Origin: Artemia franciscana
Lineage: Eukaryota; Arthropoda; Branchiopoda; Anostraca; Artemiidae
Assembly: GCF_032884065.1 (NCBI RefSeq)
Contig: NC_088880.1
Coordinates: 28,981,298-29,045,297 of the forward strand
Direction: 5' to 3'
DNA length: 64,000 nucleotides
The notes beneath the pieces were generated by a model, which worked only from the letters and a program-made list of their open reading frames with translations, ran no database searches and was not told where the DNA came from. The position numbers and the translations under genes were made by a program. Every line of letters begins with the position of its first letter. Position 1 is the first letter of the stretch. Shown in pieces: positions 1 to 11,500 of this stretch.

Positions 1-607
1 GGCTTAGTGGAGTAGTGAGTTGTTAGCAGCAGGAGTGTTGTAGATTCTTCATACAATTTTCTAATCAGCTGAAAGATTTTGGGAAAATTTTTATTGGTGC
101 TAATTAGCGCTAGCTAAATCTCAGCATTAGTAAAGTCTTATCGTGTTTGGGATTTAAAAAATGTAGAATGTAAACGAATATTTTAGTGTAAGTAGCAGAT
201 ATGTTTTAAACGTTTCTTTGAAAGAAATTCATCTGTTTAGTTTTAAGATAACATTTTTAAGGATGAAAGGAGATAAAACTTTCAAGCATCAATAGAATTC
301 TAATTTTATCAAATAAATAAGAGGGCTAGCTAACGAGCACAATCTTCAGTCGATGATAGTTAACCCTTCCAAGCTGCTGACATACGGTACTGTCGTCTCT
401 TTTTTGTTTGGCTTTAGATTGCTGATTGTGTTTCCGCAAGATGTCTCTTGATTGTTTAAATTTGAAATCTAATAAGATAAAAGTGATATTTTTCACTTCA
501 TCTTTAGACGATAGAATACTGAATTTAGAATAGAACATAATTTTATTTTAAAAATTCTTATAGCAACATGGTTGCTGAATTTGAATTTTACGTCAAACTA
601 GCACTAG

Positions 608-672
<65 letters not shown>

Positions 673-2600
673 TCGAAGGAATTTGAAGTTAACGTCAACA
701 TAATTCATTATATAAAATATATATAAAAAAAGAGTCAAACTTAATTAAAAACTCAAAAAGAAAAAATAAATAGATATCAATACAATTATCGGTACCGGTC
801 GCAATAGTTAAAAAGACATTAAGTTTCCAGAAATGATTTTTTTTTTTAAGTGAGTGAAAAACCAAAAAAAAAAAGTTTTTGGAGTTAATTAAAAGTTAGT
901 AACAATGGATACTCGAAGGATTGTTTTTTACGAACTCGAGAACATGATTGAAGGGCTTGAAGATAAGCCCCTCCTCCACTCCTAGCAAAAGGATCTGGTG
1001 GGGCCCGTGCTTGACGATGCTGGCAATCAGTCCATTTTTAGATGTTTTCAGGTAAACAAAAAACACAAATTTACAATTAGGTTCTTTTGACACTTAATAA
1101 TGACTTGTTATTTTAAAGTTAATTTGTGTCCATACTTCAGGGCATGATTGAGGGGCTTGAGGACAAGTTCCTCAGTTCCTCCCTTCGAGCATGGCTTACA
1201 AGGGCCATAAATGACAGTTTTATCGATAAAACTTAGTCTGACAACTTTGTCAACATCCGCGAAATTGAGAAATAACATATCTTAAAAAAACCGAATTTTG
1301 TCAAATAATACATTATGAAAACTGATAAGCTTAAATTTTTAATTATAATCTAGTCTTTTTAAAGGATTGAAATTTTGATCAGTTTCCTCCCTTTTTAAAA
1401 ATAATCAATGCGTAAGCTATTTTTACTATAATTTAAATTAAGCTCATTGTATATACTTAAAAACAAATAGTCTCGTAATAATCGCTCTCTCAATGCAACC
1501 AAACGCTAGCACTTAGGTCTACCTGAAAATTGCGGCTAAAGAATTTCTTAGTGAAAATATATTTAGAATACAGCAATTATGTTTTTTATATACAACTTCG
1601 TCTTTCAAATGGAAAATAAGGGCAACTTTCTCCAGGTCTGCTCTCTGGACGACGTTTGTCTAACAATTCTATAATGTTATCATTAAAAGGGTAGGCCATT
1701 CGTTGGTTATGGTAATATTTCAGCGAAAAACATCATTAAAAAAAAGTTCCTTAAACACACCGTAGATGCAATTTTTTTTTGTATCTGACTCAATAATTTA
1801 TTCAGGCCCTCCTTCTTGGTATCTCGTAATTTTGTAATTAACTCTTGCTTTCTTACATGTTTGATATAATTTTTCAGTTTTATTTTTCAGATACAAATTC
1901 CTCCCCCCCCCCTTCCTTTGGGACAAAATCCTTTGTCTGCGTGGGTTAAATGTAAAGAAAATAATATAAAAAAATTCAAATATGGCGGAATATCAAAACT
2001 TGTGTTTTATTGACTTACACGAGAAAAATTGCCTTACAAATTACAAAAGAAAATTACATAAAAGAAATAATATGCATAGGTTAAAAATACAATTGTAAAA
2101 AAAAATAATTTGCAGTGGTTAAAAATTAAATTGTTATAGAAAAAAATTATCTAATTAGTAAAAATAGTAGCAGTATCTTCCGTGCGACGCGCGGAATAGA
2201 ACCTGAAAACCCTCAAACAAGAGGCGTGGCCTCATCCACGGCGCTGTCATAAGTTATCTTCTATTTTGAATTTTCTGAGAAATTGTTTATACACTTTTGT
2301 TAAAAGAAATGCAGTTGCTGATAAATAGTTACTTCTTACTTAACGAATTATACTTATTCTTACTTACTTTAGGAATTATTTGAAATATCTGGGGAATGGC
2401 TGAAGAGATAATTGTAAAAATTTAACCCCCTATACTTTAACCACGACCCCCTCCCCTAATGTGCAAATATATAGATCAAATTTGTTTCTAAAGTAACGAA
2501 GAAACCGGTTTGTTCTCGAGTTTTACACAGCGTAAACTTGAGTGAGCGGCGTGTTATACACAAGTAACGGAATTTTTCCTGGCGAGAGAGTTGGATTTCC
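1..2600. other. No recognisable gene
   Basis: AT-rich sequence without an exon I can name. If MIPEP is intact this is probably intron, because the exon at 4333 needs an upstream exon ending in phase 1 and none is visible here. It contains an (AT)n tract, A/T homopolymers and two related short segments near 940 and 1145 that share the reading MIEGLEDK on the + strand. I cannot assign a function to any of it. Confidence 0.6.
610..670. repeat. (AT)n microsatellite
   Basis: About 30 uninterrupted AT dinucleotides. No transposon end abuts it, unlike the (AT)n tracts after 44 kb. Confidence 0.97.
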
Positions 2601-2633
2601 CGGTATTACTTAAAAAGATCGGAAATTTAATGC

Positions 2634-2715
2634 AAAAAAACAAGTTTTTTCAACTGAAAGTAAGGAGCAATAGCGAAACTTAAAATGAACAGAAACTTAC
2701 GTATATAAAAATACG
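2634..2715. repeat. Partial copy of the foldback-element family
   Basis: Contains the family's terminal signature (AACTGAAAGTAAGGAGC followed by an AACAGAAA-TTACGTATAT stretch) seen at 9660-9955, 10440-10500 and 61213-61530. Only one arm is present, so this is a fragment. Confidence 0.6.
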
Positions 2716-2759
2716 TATATAACAGCAGCCGCCCCTTCCACAAGACCTCGGTCTTTTAC

Positions 2760-4332
2760 CGTGTTTCGCTATTTACTGTGACCTTTGTGATGTTTGTTTG
2801 TGACGTTTATCGTTATATTAACTATTCTCTTTTAGTTGTGCACGCGCAAGAAGGCTTGCTTTGTTATATTTACTTTGAATTTTGTTTGTGACGTTTACTG
2901 TGATGTGTGACGTTATATTCATTATTCTTTCGTAGTTGTGCACGCACAAGAAGGATTGCTTGGTTATATTTACTGTGAATTTTGTTTGTGACGTTTACTG
3001 TGATGTTTGACGTTGTATTCGTTATTCTCTCGTAGTTGTGCACGCACAAGAAGGCTTGCTTGGTTATATTTACTGTGACTTTTGATTGTGACATTTGCTG
3101 TGATGTTTGACGTTATAATCATTATTATCTCGTAGTTGTGCACGCACAAGAAGGCTTGCCTGGTTATGTTTACTATAAACTTAGTTTGTGACGTTTACTG
3201 TGATGTTTGACGTTATATTCATTATTCTCTCGTAGTTGTGCATGCACAAGAAGGCTTGCTTGGTTATGTTTACTATAAATTTTGTTTGTGACGTTTACTG
3301 TGATGTTGACGTTATATTCATTATTCCCTCGTAGTTGTGCACGCACAAGAAGGCTTGTTTGGTTATATTTACTGTGGATTTTGTTTGTGATGTTTACGGT
3401 GATGTTTGACGTTATATTAATTATTCTCTCGTAGTTGTGCACGCACAAGAAGGCTTGCTTGGTTATATTTACTGTGACTTTTGATTGTGACGTTTGCTGT
3501 GATGTTTGACGTTATATTAATTATTCTCTTGTAGTTGTGCACGCACAAGAAGGCTTGCTTGGTTATATTTACCATGACTTTTGATTGTGACGTTTGCTGT
3601 GATGTTTGACGTTATATTCATTATTGTCTCGTAGTTGTGCACGCACAAGAAGGCTTGCTTGGTTGTGTTTGCTATAAATTTTGCTTGTGATGTTTACTGT
3701 GATGTTGACGTTATGTTCATTATTCCCTCGTAGTTGTGCACGCACAAGAAGGCTTGTTTGGTTATATTTACTGTGGATTTTGTTTGTGACGTTTACGGTG
3801 ATGTTTGACGTTATACTAATTATTCTCTCGTAGTTGTGCACGCACAAGAAGGCTTGCTTGGTTATATTTACTGTGACTTTTATTTGTGACGTTTGCTGTG
3901 ATGTTTGACGTTATATTAATTATTCTCTTGTAGTTGTGCACGCACAAGAAGGCTTGCTTGGTTATATTTACCATGACTTTTGATTGTGACGTTTGCTGTG
4001 ATGTTTGACGTTATATTCATTATTGTCTCGTAGTTGTGCACGCACAAGAAGGCTTGCTTGGTTGTGTTTGCTATAAATTTTGCTTGTGATGTTCACTGTG
4101 ATGTTGACGTTATGTTCATTATTCCCTCGTAGTTGTGCACGCACAAGAAGGCTTGTTTGGTTATATTTACTGTGGATTTTGTTTGTGACGTTTACGGTGA
4201 TGTTTGACGTTATACTAATTATTCTCTCGTAGTTGTGCACGCACAAGAAGGCTTGCTTGGTTATATTTACTGTGACTTTTATTTGTGACGTTTGCTGTGA
4301 TGTTTGACGTTATATTAATTATTCTCTTGTAG
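2760..4332 (+). repeat. 100-bp tandem array of MIPEP splice acceptor plus exon start
   Basis: About sixteen units of 99-100 bp. Each has the same order: a pyrimidine-rich stretch, an AG acceptor (CTCGTAG or CTTGTAG), then TTGTGCACGCACAAGAAGG and a stretch reading [15 protein letters not shown], then a TGA stop and a TTTGTGACG-rich spacer. The AGs end at 2835, 2935, 3035, 3135, 3235, 3334, 3434, 3534, 3634, 3733, 3833, 3933, 4033, 4132, 4232 and 4332. The last is the acceptor of the real exon. The units therefore look like repeated copies of the intron/exon junction itself. Bases 3535-3933 and 3934-4332 are almost identical, which points to a four-unit higher-order duplication. Minus-strand open frames across the array are by-products of the repeat. 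Confidence 0.93.
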
Positions 4333-4460
4333 TTGTGCACGCACAAGAAGGATTACTTGGTTATATTTACTGTGACTTTTTTGAACGACATGGAAAGCCG
4401 CATCAAGACTGTCATTTTACAATTGTTGGTGGACGAATGCTGAGCAATGGAAACTATCAG
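4333..4460 (+). CDS. MIPEP: Mitochondrial intermediate peptidase, internal exon
   Basis: Exon of the M3-family metallopeptidase that removes an octapeptide from imported mitochondrial precursors after the main processing peptidase. The 128 bases read [20 protein letters not shown] and then [22 protein letters not shown], which lines up with the conserved [12 protein letters not shown]...[14 protein letters not shown] segment before the zinc-binding domain of animal MIPEP. The acceptor is CTCTTGTAG; the donor is CAG|GTATGT at 4461. Two bases belong to a split valine codon, so the upstream intron is phase 1; the downstream intron is phase 0 and joins the exon at 14483. The first ~45 bases are the sequence repeated in the array just upstream. 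Identification rests on recalled family sequence, but the match is long and collinear. Confidence 0.93.
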
Positions 4461-5410
4461 GTATGTTAGATTCCGTTTCTAATTTTTTCATCTTTAGTAA
4501 TGATTAGGCTGCTTGGTGGTATTCCATGTTTGTTTTTTTTTAGTCCTAAAATTACCAAAGGTGCTCTAAGACAATATTCAAAGTACTGTGAAAAACGTCT
4601 AATTTATGGTTTTAGGCGTATTGTTTTTTGTTGTAACATTTAGAATAAATAATTATTATAGCAGCTATTTTATTATAATCATGCGTATTTTTATTATTAA
4701 GGTTTCAAATCAAGACTGTCAAAATACTCCCATTTGTATTGAATGCGTTCCTATTGAGCACATCTTCAGCCAAAAGTAAAGTGGAAGAAAAAAGTTTTTA
4801 TGACCAAAATTTTAAATAAGAAAAAAGAAAAAAACCTCTTGATTTATTAACGTAAAATATGTATTAATGTCATATACTGAAAATGGTCATTTAAATAAAA
4901 AGAAAAATTTAAATGCAATAAATTTTTTTTTGGTGGTCTCCACAACACTTTAAAGAATTTCGAAGTATTATAATATATCTAAATAAAATATATTTTCATA
5001 ATCTACTATTGAAATATGATTATGAATCTATCTAATTAAAAAGTAGCATAAACACTCTGATTGTCATATTAAAGTCATATAATATATGAAATTAATATAA
5101 TATATTAAATATAACATATAATATATATAATATAATATATAATATATATAATATAATATAATATATATAATATAATATAAGTCATATATAATATTACTAT
5201 ATTATATGACTTGTCTCAACTTTAATTATATAGAATGAAGCGTTTTTGTGCTTTTGCGATCAATGTTGGATGCACTCCATCCAAATGCTTTTGCGAGCAA
5301 TGTTGCTTAAAGCGACTCTAGAGAACTTCGGAGGAACAAAACGACCCTGTTACTTTTTAATATGGCGACTTGTTGGTTTACACAATTTATTTAGATTATT
5401 TTCTTTTACT
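4461..5410. other. MIPEP intron, left part
   Basis: No gene seen. AT-rich; 5085-5215 is a dense TATAATATA-type low-complexity stretch. Confidence 0.7.
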
Positions 5411-5450
5411 ATAACGAAAAGAGAAATCATCAATGCAACAGCACAAATAC

Positions 5451-5521
<71 letters not shown>

Positions 5522-5690
5522 AGATAGAAGGAGAAAGGGTAAACTGTTTTCCTAAATTAGTGATTAATATAGACCAGCACTTGAATGAGGCCTTAACCCT
5601 ACTCATCCATACAACCACATAGGTCAAACAGCATAGCCATACACAATCAACCATAAAGAATAATCCATGGACAGGCATTCATGTCGTCAA
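5411..5690 (-). repeat. Penelope-like pseudo-LTR, distal copy
   Basis: Shares GAAAAGAGAAATCATCAATG, an A-tract and the block from AGTGATTAATATAGACCAGC to AACAGCATAG with 9160-9315. It holds a 63-base A homopolymer at 5456-5518 (T on the element's strand) and an extra 40 bases after the tract that the other copy lacks. Confidence 0.85.
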
Positions 5691-6162
5691 TAAGTATAAG
5701 TCGTCATTTACCAAACAATAAGACAGTAAAGACAAATAATTCAGAGGCAACAATCCAACACAAGGGCTCATCAGGGAATACACTTGCCTATAGGGTTTCG
5801 GCACTTTAAATTCTCTACCCAGTCAAGTGTTGTGCCTACCACAGAATATCCATGGCATCCCCGTGTCAGGTATCACCCCCAAAATACATGCCTATGAAAA
5901 AAAAAGCCAGCAAATGTAGAACAACCAAGTAACACCAAAACAAGCTTATCCTGTTAATATACTCCTCTTTTTAGCAACAATAGGTAAACTAAATGTGATA
6001 AATTTTATCGAATCACAAATATTAACTCTTTGCAAAAAACCTGAATGACCTAACAATTATAGAATTCGTCATTACCATGTGGCTATTTTTGAAAAATCCG
6101 CTCTATTAGAAACACAATTCAAAATAGATGGCGCTGCGTCAACTTTTCGCGAACCTCCGAAA
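5691..6162 (-). other. Probable 3' untranslated part of the Penelope-like element
   Basis: No open frame. Lies between the RT end and the distal direct repeat. A piece near 5783-5815 (CTATAGGGTTTCGGCACTTT) also occurs in the truncated copy at 44041, which shows it belongs to the element. Confidence 0.6.
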
Positions 6163-6717
6163 TTAGCCGAAAATTTCCCTAAGTATTTCTAGATATTTTT
6201 TTTGGTATTTATTTATAAGTTCGTTATAATGAAAAATATTTTTTTTAAATTGCCAAGTTAATTTATTTGCAGAAAAACCTCTTAATATCAATTTTTGGCT
6301 TAAGATTTTAAATCTATTTTTAAAATCAATATAATTACTACAAATCCTTGCATAACGAAGTAACTGTGAGAAAAACGCCGAATATGTGATATTTGAGTGT
6401 ATATTACTTTCAGGGAATGGGAAACTAATCACTTCAAAGTCAAAATCATCCGTTTTATTATACATTTTAAAACTTAATTTATTATTATCAGAAATATTAA
6501 TATTTAAATCTAAGAAATGATCTTCAAGACCAGCGCCATGACTAGGTTCAAGAGTAAGCTCTGATGGATATATATTTTTTGAAATATCAATGAAATCCTT
6601 ACAATTTAAGACCAAAATATCATCTAAATATCTTTTATTATTTGATAAAACATGTTTTAAATTACTTGGATTATTCTTATCCATCATATATTTATATTCT
6701 GGTTGACTTAAAAACAA
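6163..6717 (-). pseudogene. Penelope-like reverse transcriptase, C-terminal part
   Basis: 184-residue frame in the same element as the endonuclease frame upstream. It starts just after RT motif B (IPMG...NASPFIADLF, read across the frame break at 6742-6753) and carries motif C as RYLDDIL at about residues 30-36, followed by GAGLEDHFLDLNI and the basic palm/thumb region ending KKYLEILREIFG. The RYLDD form is the usual Penelope-type catalytic motif. The missing start is explained by a 12-base C run that shifts the frame. It would polymerise cDNA at a nicked target if intact. Confidence 0.85.
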
Positions 6718-7167
6718 GTCAGCTATAAATGGGCTGGCATTCCCCCCCCCCCCATGGGAATTCTCACGATTTGCTTGTACAAATCACCACCAAATCTTAT
6801 ATAAGTATTGTATAAAACAAATTGTAATAACTCAAAAATCATATCCAAGCTGTAACATCTCAAGCTAACTGTAGTCTTAAAGCAATTTGTCCATATAGCT
6901 TTTTTATTATAAGTGTCTATTTTTAAGAACCTTTTACTAGATAAGAGGAAAGATTTCTAACACTACTTAAATTATCTAACACTACATTAAGTGATAAATT
7001 AGTATACATTGTCGCAAAATCGAAAGACTCAATTCTTTTAGCTGAAACCATTGTTAAAGAATCTATCACCTGCAGTGAATTATTAACACTCCAATATGGA
7101 TTAAAATTCGAAAATTTTTTAATACCAGAACAATAGGTTTTAAGTTTATTTATAATTTCCTTTAAAA

Positions 7168-8922
7168 TTAAAGAGAGGTCAGTAGCAGCAATGCGGGTTG
7201 GACATTTAGCTGCTCCAGCAATAAACCGTGGTTTAGGGGGATTCTTATGAAATTTTCAGTCCAATATAGGAAAGGGAACTTTTTATCATTGTCATTTATT
7301 TTAATATTAAAATTTTTAAAAAGTATTTCTTCAGTCTTTTCAATTAAATTCTCATCCTCTAAATTTACCTTTTCGTAAACATTAGTTGTGCATAACTCGG
7401 TTTTTAAGATATCACAATACAGCTTCTGACAAATTATGGCAAAATTATTATTAGCTTTATCCACCGGCACAATTACAAATTCATTCTGTAGATTAGCAAC
7501 TGCTTGTTTAATCTTAGCATTATAAAATAATGATTTAGTGTTACTATTTTTTAAGTTAGAATATATTTTATTTCGTATTCTACTAATAATTAAATTCTTC
7601 CAACTTTGAAAACTCTCTTTATTTTTATTCTCTTTCTTACAGCACTTATCAATAAATAAATCAAAATCATTTTCCAAGCCATCAAGAACACTCGATGGTT
7701 TCAGATGATGAGAAAGACGGAAATTAGCCCCTTTATTCATTATAATTTGAAGATCATCTTGCTTAATTATTGAAAAGTCCCCTGTTATAACATGTTTGTA
7801 AGTGGGATTTACAAATGGGCCAAGTTGCTTACAGTTACAAACCGGTTTCCAATTTATATCTATATCTAATCTTTTAAGTATTAAATTATAATTAAAAATA
7901 ATTTGCCCAATAGTTTTTGAAAATTTATAAGTTAAAACTGGACTATCATTATAATTCAAATTACTAGGAAGGGTCTGTTTCACATCCCGCTGATTTAAAA
8001 TTTCCGGTAAATTAATATCTTCAATCTGCTTACGAGTAAAATTAATAGGTAAATATAATCTGTTATCCTTATTACCAATCTTATCTAACTTTTTCTTTTT
8101 TGAAAGAAATTTAGTCTTAGATAGAATGCAAATTGTATCGCATATTACTTTAAAATTATATTCAAGAGCTGTATTATTCTTAACAGTCCAGAAAAGTTTG
8201 ATTAAATTCCTCTTGTATAAATTATTTAGACATTTTATTACAGAAATCATACCCCTAGATTCAAGTAGCTGGCATAGATTTATAGAAAACATATGTAAAT
8301 CTAATTGATTTTTTGTATTATTTTTCCTATGTCCTCTCGATCGTTTTTTACGTTTAGTAGGACAAGTAAAAGAAGGATGGTCCATAAAACCATCAATACA
8401 TTTAACAACAACCTGAGACATGTCACCATATTTTGCTACACGATCATTTAGCCCAAAAGGATAAGCTGTACCAAGAGTATGGATCCAGAAACCCTCCTGT
8501 TTACGTAGTCTATTATTCTTCTCTTCTTTATTTAAATTTTCTAACTCTAAATTTTCTAAAATTGTGACAGTTATATCTGATATGGAACATGTACTATTAT
8601 TGCAATGTTGAACTAGATAGTTATTAGTTTTTTCATTATTAACTGTTGTCTTGTGTCCAGAAAATCTTTTATAGATATTATTAGTTTTTTCCCTCACATA
8701 TTGTAGACAGCATTTACTACATTCTAATAGGTAAATTACATCGGTTGTTTTACAATTAACATTACCACGTAACTTGCATGCAAAATTTTTGTTATGCAAT
8801 GTACTCTTAACAGAAGTCCGTGGGATAAAGTGATCTTGGCAAAGAAAACAACGACTCTTACACTTACTAACTTTCAAAAAATCGTTCCGAGTTCCGAGGC
8901 TAATATTTGTATTTTGTTGCAT
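7168..8922 (-). pseudogene. GIY-YIG endonuclease plus RT N-terminus (Naiad-like PLE)
   Basis: 584-residue frame from ATG at 8922. Residues ~21-57 hold a Cys cluster (CKSRCFLC...C...C). Residues 62-76 are the GIY-YIG core in the form VIYLLECSKCCLQYV, with cysteines inside the core, and histidines at 90 (SGH) and 106 (VQH). This gives the CCHH pattern described for Naiad endonucleases. Residue 143 (KQEGFWIHTLGT) is the expected catalytic Glu, followed by PFGLND. A basic linker (TKRKKRSRGHRK, 189-200) leads to the RT N-terminal region with FVIVPVDKANNNFAI near residue 480. The frame goes wrong at about 7250. In another frame the RT continues with KPRFIAGAAKCPT, and FDFATMYTNL (motif A) near 7000-7030. 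Strong match in domain order and motifs; clade assignment is inference. Confidence 0.86.
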
Positions 8923-9159
8923 TAAAAGTTATTGAAAATAAATCCAAAAAATATGCCAAGGTCAATAGGTCAATAAATACATAAACATGAAAAAAAAAGT
9001 TGTTTCATGAAAACATGAAAAAACATGAAACTTGTATAAGTGCCATCTCACTAATAATTAACAATATCAGGTTTAAAACCTGGACCAGGGTAAAGGTCTG
9101 TCGGGGAGAAAACTAAAAAATTTTCCTCCACCAGCACTGGATCCAACCTGGAATAATAT

Positions 9160-9197
9160 AACGAAAAGAGAAATCATCAATGCAACAGCACAAAAAC

Positions 9198-9235
<38 letters not shown>

Positions 9236-9315
9236 GATTAATATAGACCAGCACTTGAATGAGGCCTTAACCACACTCATCCATACAACCACATAGGTAA
9301 AACAGCATAGCATTA
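9160..9315 (-). repeat. Penelope-like pseudo-LTR, proximal copy
   Basis: Same blocks as 5411-5690, with a shorter A-tract (~32) and without the GAGATAGAAGGAG insert. It lies upstream of the element's start codon on the minus strand. Confidence 0.85.
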
Positions 9316-9655
9316 TTTTTAGGCTTTAATGAAGTTAAAGGAACTTTTCAGTTGCGGAAGGAGCAGGGACGTATCCTGAATTTTTTCGGGGGGTAAAAAC
9401 TTTTAAAAACGCGTCAAAAGTTTGTTTATATTTCTTTTTGTTACGTCTTTACGAGTCGGAAAAAAAAATTGTTGGGGGGGATCAAACCCCCTACCATCTC
9501 CCCTGGATACGGCTTTGGGTAGGAGACAAGGAAAAATACTAAATTTTTAACCGAAAAAGTGTGATTAAGAAATGATTTTTGTGATTTATCATACGAGTTA
9601 CTTTGGAAGTCTCTTGTAGTCCTATATGGTCATGGATAGCTGGTTTTTAAATTTT
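9316..9655. other. Unassigned intronic sequence
   Basis: No gene seen; short G runs and a segment resembling consensus-poor repeat DNA. Confidence 0.4.
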
Positions 9656-9955
9656 ATTAAATAAAAAAAAAACAAGTTTTTTTAACTGAAAGTAAGGAGC
9701 GACATTAAAAATTAAAACGAACAGAAATTACTTCGTATATGAAAGGGGCTGCTTCCTCATCAACGCCCCGCTCTTTACGCTAAAGTTTGACTCTTTCTCT
9801 CAAATGTTCTTTTTAAAACAGTAAAACACTTTAGCGTAAAGAGCGGGCGTTGATGAGGAAGCAGCCCTTTTCATATACGAAGTAATTTCTGTTCGTTTTA
9901 AGTTTTAATGTCGCTCCTTACTTTCAGTTAAAAAACTTGTTTTTTTATATTTAAT
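9656..9955. mobile_element. Foldback MITE
   Basis: A near-perfect long inverted repeat. The left arm begins AACTGAAAGTAAGGAGCGAC and runs through CTCTTTACGCTAAAG; the right arm is its reverse complement, ending GCTCCTTACTTTCAGTT. Arms are about 120-130 bases around a ~40-base loop. T/A-rich runs flank both ends. Related fragments occur at 2634, 10260, 58690 and 61213. No protein is coded; it must have been moved by another element's enzyme if mobile. Confidence 0.85.
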
Positions 9956-10259
9956 TTCTGAACGTTTTTGAATCAATGCATGTTTTGATTTTTGCTCTCC
10001 GCAGAGAAATAATTAAAACGAAATTTGCATATTTTTTTTTTTTTTTTTTTTTGGCTAAATGGCTTTCTCATAGTTTTGATCGAATCATTTTGAGAAAAAA
10101 AGGAGCGGGGGAGGAAGCCTAGTTGCCCTCCGATTTTTTGGTTACTTAAAAAGACAACTAGAACTTTTAATTTTTTACGAATGTTTTCATTAGCAAAAGA
10201 TATACGTAACTTATAAATTAGCTTACGTAACGAACTTTTGTATTCTCATGTTTTTATTA
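9956..10259. other. Spacer between two foldback elements
   Basis: No gene; contains an 18-base T tract near 10030 and text related to the internal part of the 10430-11500 element. Confidence 0.4.
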
Positions 10260-11500
10260 CATATATATAGGGGTTCACCCCCACGTCAGTACCTCGCTCT
10301 TTACACTAAAGCTTAAATTTTGTCCCAATTCATTAAGAATGACCCCTGAATCACAAAAGCCGTAGAATAAATAGTTGAAATTACTAAAAATACTTTAGCG
10401 TAAAGAGCGAGGTATTAGGAGGAGGTGAGCCCCTCATATGCGTAATAATTTCTGTTCGTTTTAAGTTTTAATGCTCCTCCTTACTTCCAGTTGAAAAAAC
10501 TTTTTCATATTTATTTTTTCATTGTGTTTTTTTGAATAATGCTAGAAAATCCTGCGCTCCCTTCATGGAAATTTTCTTCCCCCATGACAAATTCCTCGAT
10601 GGAAAGTTCCCCCAACATATCCCCCTGTTCTCAACCCATTCCCCCAACCAAACAATCCCCATGACAAATTCCTCGATGGAAAGTTCCCCCAACATATCCC
10701 CCTGTTCTCAACCCCTTCCCCCAACCAAACAATCCCTCTGGAAACGTCTGTACGATTCCCAGTAACCATTACTATATGTAAGCACTGGTTAAAGTTTGTA
10801 ACTTGTAGCCCCTCCCACGGGGACTGTGGGGGAGTAGGTCGTCCCCAAAGACCTAGTTTTAAGGTTTTTCGACTACGCTGAATAAAATGGGAAAAATAAT
10901 TAGCGTGGGAGGGGGCCTAGGTGCCCTCCAATTTTTTGGTGACCTAAAAAGGGCACTAGAACTTTTCATTTCCGTTAGAATGAGCCCTCTTGCAACATTC
11001 TAGGACCACTGGGTCGATACGATCACCCCTGGGGAAAAAAAACAAATAAACACGCATCCGTGATCTGCCTTCTGGCAAAAAATACAAAATTCCACATTTT
11101 TGTAGATAGGAGCTTGAAACTTCTACAATTGGGTTCTCTGATACGCTAAATCTGATGGTGTGATTTTCGTTAAGATTCTATGACTTTTAGGGGTGTTTCC
11201 CCCTATTCTCTAAAAGAAGGCCAATTTTCTCAGGCTCGTAACTTTTGATGGGTAAGACTAAACTTGATGAAACTTATATATTCAAAATCAGCATTAAAAT
11301 GCGATTCTTTTGATGAAGCTATTGGTATAAAAATTCCATTTTTTAGAGTTTTGGTTACTATTGAGCCGGGTCGCTCCTTACTACAGTTCGTTACCACGAA
11401 CTGTTTGATTTTAAAATTCGAAAATGAGGGATCTAGGAACAGGTGCATGAACTTCTGTATCCATATCGTTCAACGTAAGATTTTTACGTTCGCCCCTTTT
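10260..11500. mobile_element. Non-coding ~1.2-kb element, foldback head plus conserved body
   Basis: A head with an imperfect inverted repeat (CCTCGCTCTTTACACTAAAG ... CTTTAGCGTAAAGAGCGAGG) and a body (about 10780-11430) that is recognisably the same as 58850-59475 and 61730-62362. The body includes GGGTCGATACGATCACCCC and ends CAGTTCGTTACCACGAACTG. The end has an inverted match to the head's AACTG-AGTAAGGAGC signature, so the whole behaves like a MITE-class element. It contains a 120-base tandem duplication at 10565-10735 (TTCCTCGATGGAAAGTTCCC). Open frames here are not conserved between copies. Confidence 0.75.

Larger units (their letters stand above)
5411..9315 (-). mobile_element. Penelope-like retroelement with flanking direct repeats
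   Basis: A minus-strand retroelement inside the MIPEP intron. Direct repeats (5411-5690 and 9160-9315) frame a region coding an N-terminal GIY-YIG endonuclease and a C-terminal reverse transcriptase. Such direct repeats (pseudo-LTRs) are typical of Penelope-like elements. The endonuclease-before-RT order is the permuted arrangement described for the Naiad/Chlamys clade; classic Penelope elements have RT first. The coding region has at least three frame disruptions, so this copy is inactive. A truncated further copy of the direct repeat is at 44041-44238. Confidence 0.85.

Noticed and set aside
2870..4246. Minus-strand open frames rich in NITVNVTNK
   Set aside because: They follow the 100-bp array period and arise from the repeat; the meaningful reading is the + strand exon copy.
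10532..10769. Pro-rich overlapping frames on both strands
   Set aside because: Produced by a ~120-base tandem duplication within a non-coding element.
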